Source: Hydrogenovibrio sp. UBA650 (GTDB taxonomy: Bacteria > Pseudomonadota > Gammaproteobacteria > Thiomicrospirales > Thiomicrospiraceae). From it: a stretch of DNA of 45,193 nucleotides. The notes under the pieces are model-generated. The model saw only the letters and a list, made by a program, of their open reading frames with translations. It ran no database searches and was not told the origin of the DNA. This document shows positions 43,064 through 45,193 of this stretch, piece after piece. The stretch is taken from the NCBI GenBank assembly GCA_002299245.1, contig DBOI01000113.1, positions 1,283 to 46,475 on the forward strand, given 5' to 3'. The translations under genes were made by a program, and so were the position numbers. Every line of letters begins with the position of its first letter. Within the stretch, counting starts at the first letter, position 1.

Positions 43064-43091
43064 TTGCAAAAAATCATCAGGCCTCTATAAT
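43064..43091 (+). promoter_or_regulatory. Sigma-70 promoter of tRNA-Ser with GC-rich discriminator
   Basis: TTGCAA (43064-43069) and a perfect TATAAT (43086-43091) are separated by 16 bases. The next bases ACGCCC form a GC-rich discriminator, the hallmark of stringently controlled stable-RNA promoters. The tRNA begins 17 bases after the -10. Confidence 0.85.
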
Positions 43092-43107
43092 ACGCCCATC
43101 AAACAAA

Positions 43108-43198
43108 GGTGGACTGGCTGAGTGGTTGAAGGCGGCGGTCTTGAAAACCGTTGTAGGTTTGTAGCCTACCTGGGGTTCGAATCCCTAGTCCACCGCCA
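43108..43198 (+). tRNA. tRNA-Ser (anticodon UGA)
   Basis: The sequence folds as a class II tRNA: acceptor stem GGTGGAC/GTCCACC, D arm with GGTTGAAGGC, anticodon loop CTTGAAA with TGA at 43142-43144, and a long variable arm (GTAGGT...GCCTAC). The T loop is GGTTCGAATCC. The discriminator G and CCA are encoded. The long variable arm and UGA anticodon mark serine UCA-reading tRNA. A strong promoter is upstream and a terminator downstream. Confidence 0.98.
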
Positions 43199-43210
43199 TA
43201 TTCTAAAATG

Positions 43211-43234
43211 ACCCGCTATTATGTGGGTTTTTTT
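43211..43234 (+). terminator. Rho-independent terminator after tRNA-Ser
   Basis: ACCCGC (43211-43216) pairs with GTGGGT (43223-43228) with one G-T pair and a TATTAT loop, followed by T7. The bases GGG-T7-ATGCCCT are identical to those at 29101-29117. The remaining 215 bases up to the next gene show nothing I can name. Confidence 0.88.
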
Positions 43235-43450
43235 ATGCCCTCAAGAACGTAAAATCAATAGCTTAGCTGTATTATGCAGTCCAAGACGGTATTATTTGTA
43301 TTAGGGGAGTCAATAACGGCTAACACTAAAAAATCACCCTATGAATAAAAAACGGGTATTTACGATTGAGAATATCCAGCTGTAAGCCGGCATGTTGAGA
43401 CTTATAGATTAAATCTAACTTAGTTTTTTAGCAGATATTTTCGATGTATA

Positions 43451-44623
43451 TCATTTTGCCCTGTAACTATAGGGAGGTGGCTCTTTAGATAGCTCTGTGA
43501 GTTCGCCAAGTGATTTATCAATATCTTTGAGTTTTAATCTAATATTAGTCTGCTCAGCTTGAATCGCCTTTAGTTGGCTCGAATAATTTTTACTCATGCT
43601 GTTTTTACTCAAGCTGGTGATACTTTTTTCCAGTCTTTCAATCGTCTTGCCTTGTTTACGAACCAACCAACTCATGTCATTGAGCTTTTTAAGCTCTTGC
43701 TCGTTTAGGCCTGAACCCGCAGGGCTTGCTTTGATTCTTTTGTTGACTTCTTTTAGTTGAATCTGAAGGTCAGCAATAAGGGATTTTATTTGTTCTAATT
43801 CATGATTGGTTGCAGAGTTTTGTTTGAGCCAATTAATTGGTTCAAGAATATCATCAATTTGTTGAGAACTGGCCATAGGTTTAGGCGACTCTGTTTTATC
43901 TTCAACAGCAATTTCAGCAGTTTTTTCTGTTTCCATAGCTTGACTATTTGTTTCAGACATTGTGTTTTCGCTGATATTAGACTTTTCTTGAGCGTCCTTA
44001 TGTTCTTTACTAAGGTCGGGTATTAAGTTTGAATCCTCTGGATTGCTAATAGCCTTTGTTGGCATTGGTGTTGGTAACGTATAAGCTGAAACTGAAAGGT
44101 TTTCTACAACAGAAGCCAGTTCGTCAATTTTCAATGTCAGGCTTTTTTTAAACAGTGCATTTTCTGTCGCAATTAAATCCATTGTTTGGCCCTGGTAATC
44201 AGCCAGTTTTTTATTCATCGAATAGTATAGATACCCGATTGTTGCGGCTGCCAGTAAGCTGAAAATAACAGAAGTTACCAACATGACTTTAAAGCTGGAT
44301 TTTACTGCCTGAAATTCCTTGGAGGCATTACGAACACTCTGGCGCCAGTTGAAATTAGATTCATTTAGTTCAAGCACTTCTGCCTTTAAAGCGTCACTTT
44401 GTTTGATCGCTGACTCTGCGGCTTTTTGACTTAAGACGGCCGCTTCCTGAGCGGTTTTAGCGGTTTCTAAAGCGATCAGCTGAGTTTCAGAGGCTGCCAC
44501 AGTTTTTGCCTTATCGAGTTCATGAGTTTTATTTTTTGCCTTTTCAGCGGTGGTTTCAAGCTCTTGGGTTGCTTGTTCCAGTTCCTCTACTTCACTGAGA
44601 AGGTCATCAACGATTTCACTCAT
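43451..44623 (-). CDS. Coiled-coil membrane protein of unknown function
   Basis: I do not recognise this 390-residue protein. An N-terminal Ala/Glu/Lys/Gln-rich helix (about 1-110, e.g. ETAKTAQEAAVLSQKAAESA) is followed by one membrane helix at about 113-135 (VMLVTSVIFSLLAAATIGYL). A Ser/Thr/Glu-rich flexible part comes next (about 180-255), then a second coiled coil (about 265-375). The Ala-rich heptads before the membrane resemble receptor-like coiled coils, but no signalling hairpin is present. It lies 21 bases after a similar Ala-rich acidic gene, so the two are probably one operon transcribed leftwards. Confidence 0.75.
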   Translation of the reverse strand: MSEIVDDLLSEVEELEQATQELETTAEKAKNKTHELDKAKTVAASETQLIALETAKTAQEAAVLSQKAAESAIKQSDALKAEVLELNESNFNWRQSVRNASKEFQAVKSSFKVMLVTSVIFSLLAAATIGYLYYSMNKKLADYQGQTMDLIATENALFKKSLTLKIDELASVVENLSVSAYTLPTPMPTKAISNPEDSNLIPDLSKEHKDAQEKSNISENTMSETNSQAMETEKTAEIAVEDKTESPKPMASSQQIDDILEPINWLKQNSATNHELEQIKSLIADLQIQLKEVNKRIKASPAGSGLNEQELKKLNDMSWLVRKQGKTIERLEKSITSLSKNSMSKNYSSQLKAIQAEQTNIRLKLKDIDKSLGELTELSKEPPPYSYRAK

Positions 44624-44644
44624 ATCTTTAACTCACTAGCTTAT

Positions 44645-45193
44645 TTACGACTTTATTCCAGCAATACGCTTTTTCAGGCTTACATTAACGCTTTTCAAAT
44701 GTGAATTCTTATCCTTAATGGCCTGTAATTTTTGGTCGACTTCTTCTGAAGTAATCGATTCTGCACTATCTGTATCAATGCTGTAACCTGCATTTTTGGC
44801 AGCTTCAAATGCGCGTTCAGCTGCGGCAAATGTAGCTTCAATCGCTTGCTGGGTTTTTTCAGCGGAAGCCTGTGCCTGTTCACTGGTAGCAATGGCAAGC
44901 TGAGTTGCCTGTTGTGCCGTTTCTTTGACTTCGGATGCAATTTCCTGAATTGATTGATCTATTTCAATTGCTTCTTCCATTGCAGAAATTGATTCATTGG
45001 ATTGAGAAATAAATTCTGGCGTTTCGGTTGAGTCTTGATTGACAGCAGGCGAAATGTTGTCAGTTGCTGGTTCTTGAATAGTAGTCTCTTCTTCAATAAC
45101 TTCTACTAGTTCATCAATGATTGGTTCATCAGCAGATAATTCAACGTCATCTGCAGCAATAGAGTCAACTTCAAGCGAGTCTATGTCTGAATC
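44645..45193 (-). CDS. Acidic Ala/Gln-rich coiled-coil protein (5' end cut by window)
   Basis: The frame is open from the stop at 44645 to the right edge, so the gene begins outside the window; 182 residues are visible. The visible N-terminal 75 residues are extremely acidic (e.g. DELVEVIEEETTIQEPATD). The middle is an Ala/Gln/Glu helix (AQQATQLAIATSEQAQASAE) and the C-terminus is a Lys-rich helix (KDKNSHLKSVNVSLKKRIAG). An internal ATG at 44980 is not a convincing start because the upstream codons continue the same composition. There is no membrane segment. It shares its Ala-rich style with the next gene downstream. Function unknown. Confidence 0.72.
   Translation of the reverse strand, partial: DSDIDSLEVDSIAADDVELSADEPIIDELVEVIEEETTIQEPATDNISPAVNQDSTETPEFISQSNESISAMEEAIEIDQSIQEIASEVKETAQQATQLAIATSEQAQASAEKTQQAIEATFAAAERAFEAAKNAGYSIDTDSAESITSEEVDQKLQAIKDKNSHLKSVNVSLKKRIAGIKS

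Overview
The window looks like chromosomal DNA of a motile gammaproteobacterium. The gene order fliHIJK...LMNOPQR-flhB-flhA-flhF-flhG-fliA-cheYZA is that of the polar-flagellum locus of Vibrio and Pseudomonas. The block trxB / ftsK-lolA-rarA-crcB...serS-tRNA-Ser is also typical of the class. Moderate G+C, many GTG/TTG starts and overall protein character would suit the Thiomicrospira/Hydrogenovibrio relatives. That genus-level guess comes from impression only. There are no transposases, phage genes or CRISPR arrays.

Layout. (1) 1-18.9 kb, + strand: a nearly unbroken late flagellar operon set. It holds the export ATPase complex (fliH partial, fliI, fliJ), the hook-length ruler fliK, a small chemoreceptor, stator genes motA/motB, C-ring and export gate genes (fliL-fliR, flhB, flhA), flagellar placement and number control (flhF, flhG), sigma-28 (fliA), and cheY-cheZ. 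(2) 19.0-21.6 kb: cheA-cheW behind their own sigma-54 promoter. CheA lacks a recognisable P2 domain and instead carries three repeats resembling the CheY-docking peptides of FliM and CheZ. (3) 21.7-24.5 kb, - strand: a second-copy cluster with a FliK-like protein, a second CheW, a second CheY, a STAS protein, and a small protein equal to the FlhB cytoplasmic C-terminal domain (FhlB/FlhX type). (4) 24.6-28.1 kb: cheR, cheB and a second receptor-like protein. (5) 28.2-30.9 kb: a small membrane protein, a NIF3-like protein, an FKBP-type prolyl isomerase and trxB. (6) 31.0-42.6 kb: ftsK, lolA, rarA, crcB, the glycine cleavage genes gcvT-gcvH-gcvP with gcvR, and serS. (7) 42.6-45.2 kb: a possible 52-codon gene, tRNA-Ser(UGA), and two coiled-coil proteins of unknown function on the - strand, the second running off the right edge.

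How it works together. Four sites match the sigma-54 rule (GG-N10-GC with TGGCA/TTGC-like halves): before fliK, before cheA, before the second CheW (- strand), and before the second receptor. With fliA in the window, this fits the sigma-54/sigma-28 flagellar hierarchy of polar flagellates. Receptors signal through CheW to CheA. CheA phosphorylates CheY and CheB, CheR and CheB adapt the receptors, CheZ dephosphorylates CheY, and CheY-P binds the FliM N-terminus at the motor driven by MotAB.

Most worth a second look: the triplicated CheY-docking-like repeats in CheA, the FliK2/FhlB second pair flanking a mini-chemotaxis cluster, the receptor embedded next to motAB, a strongly over-represented heptamer (ACAGGCC), a REP-like hairpin between gcvT and gcvH, and the acidic coiled-coil pair at the right end.
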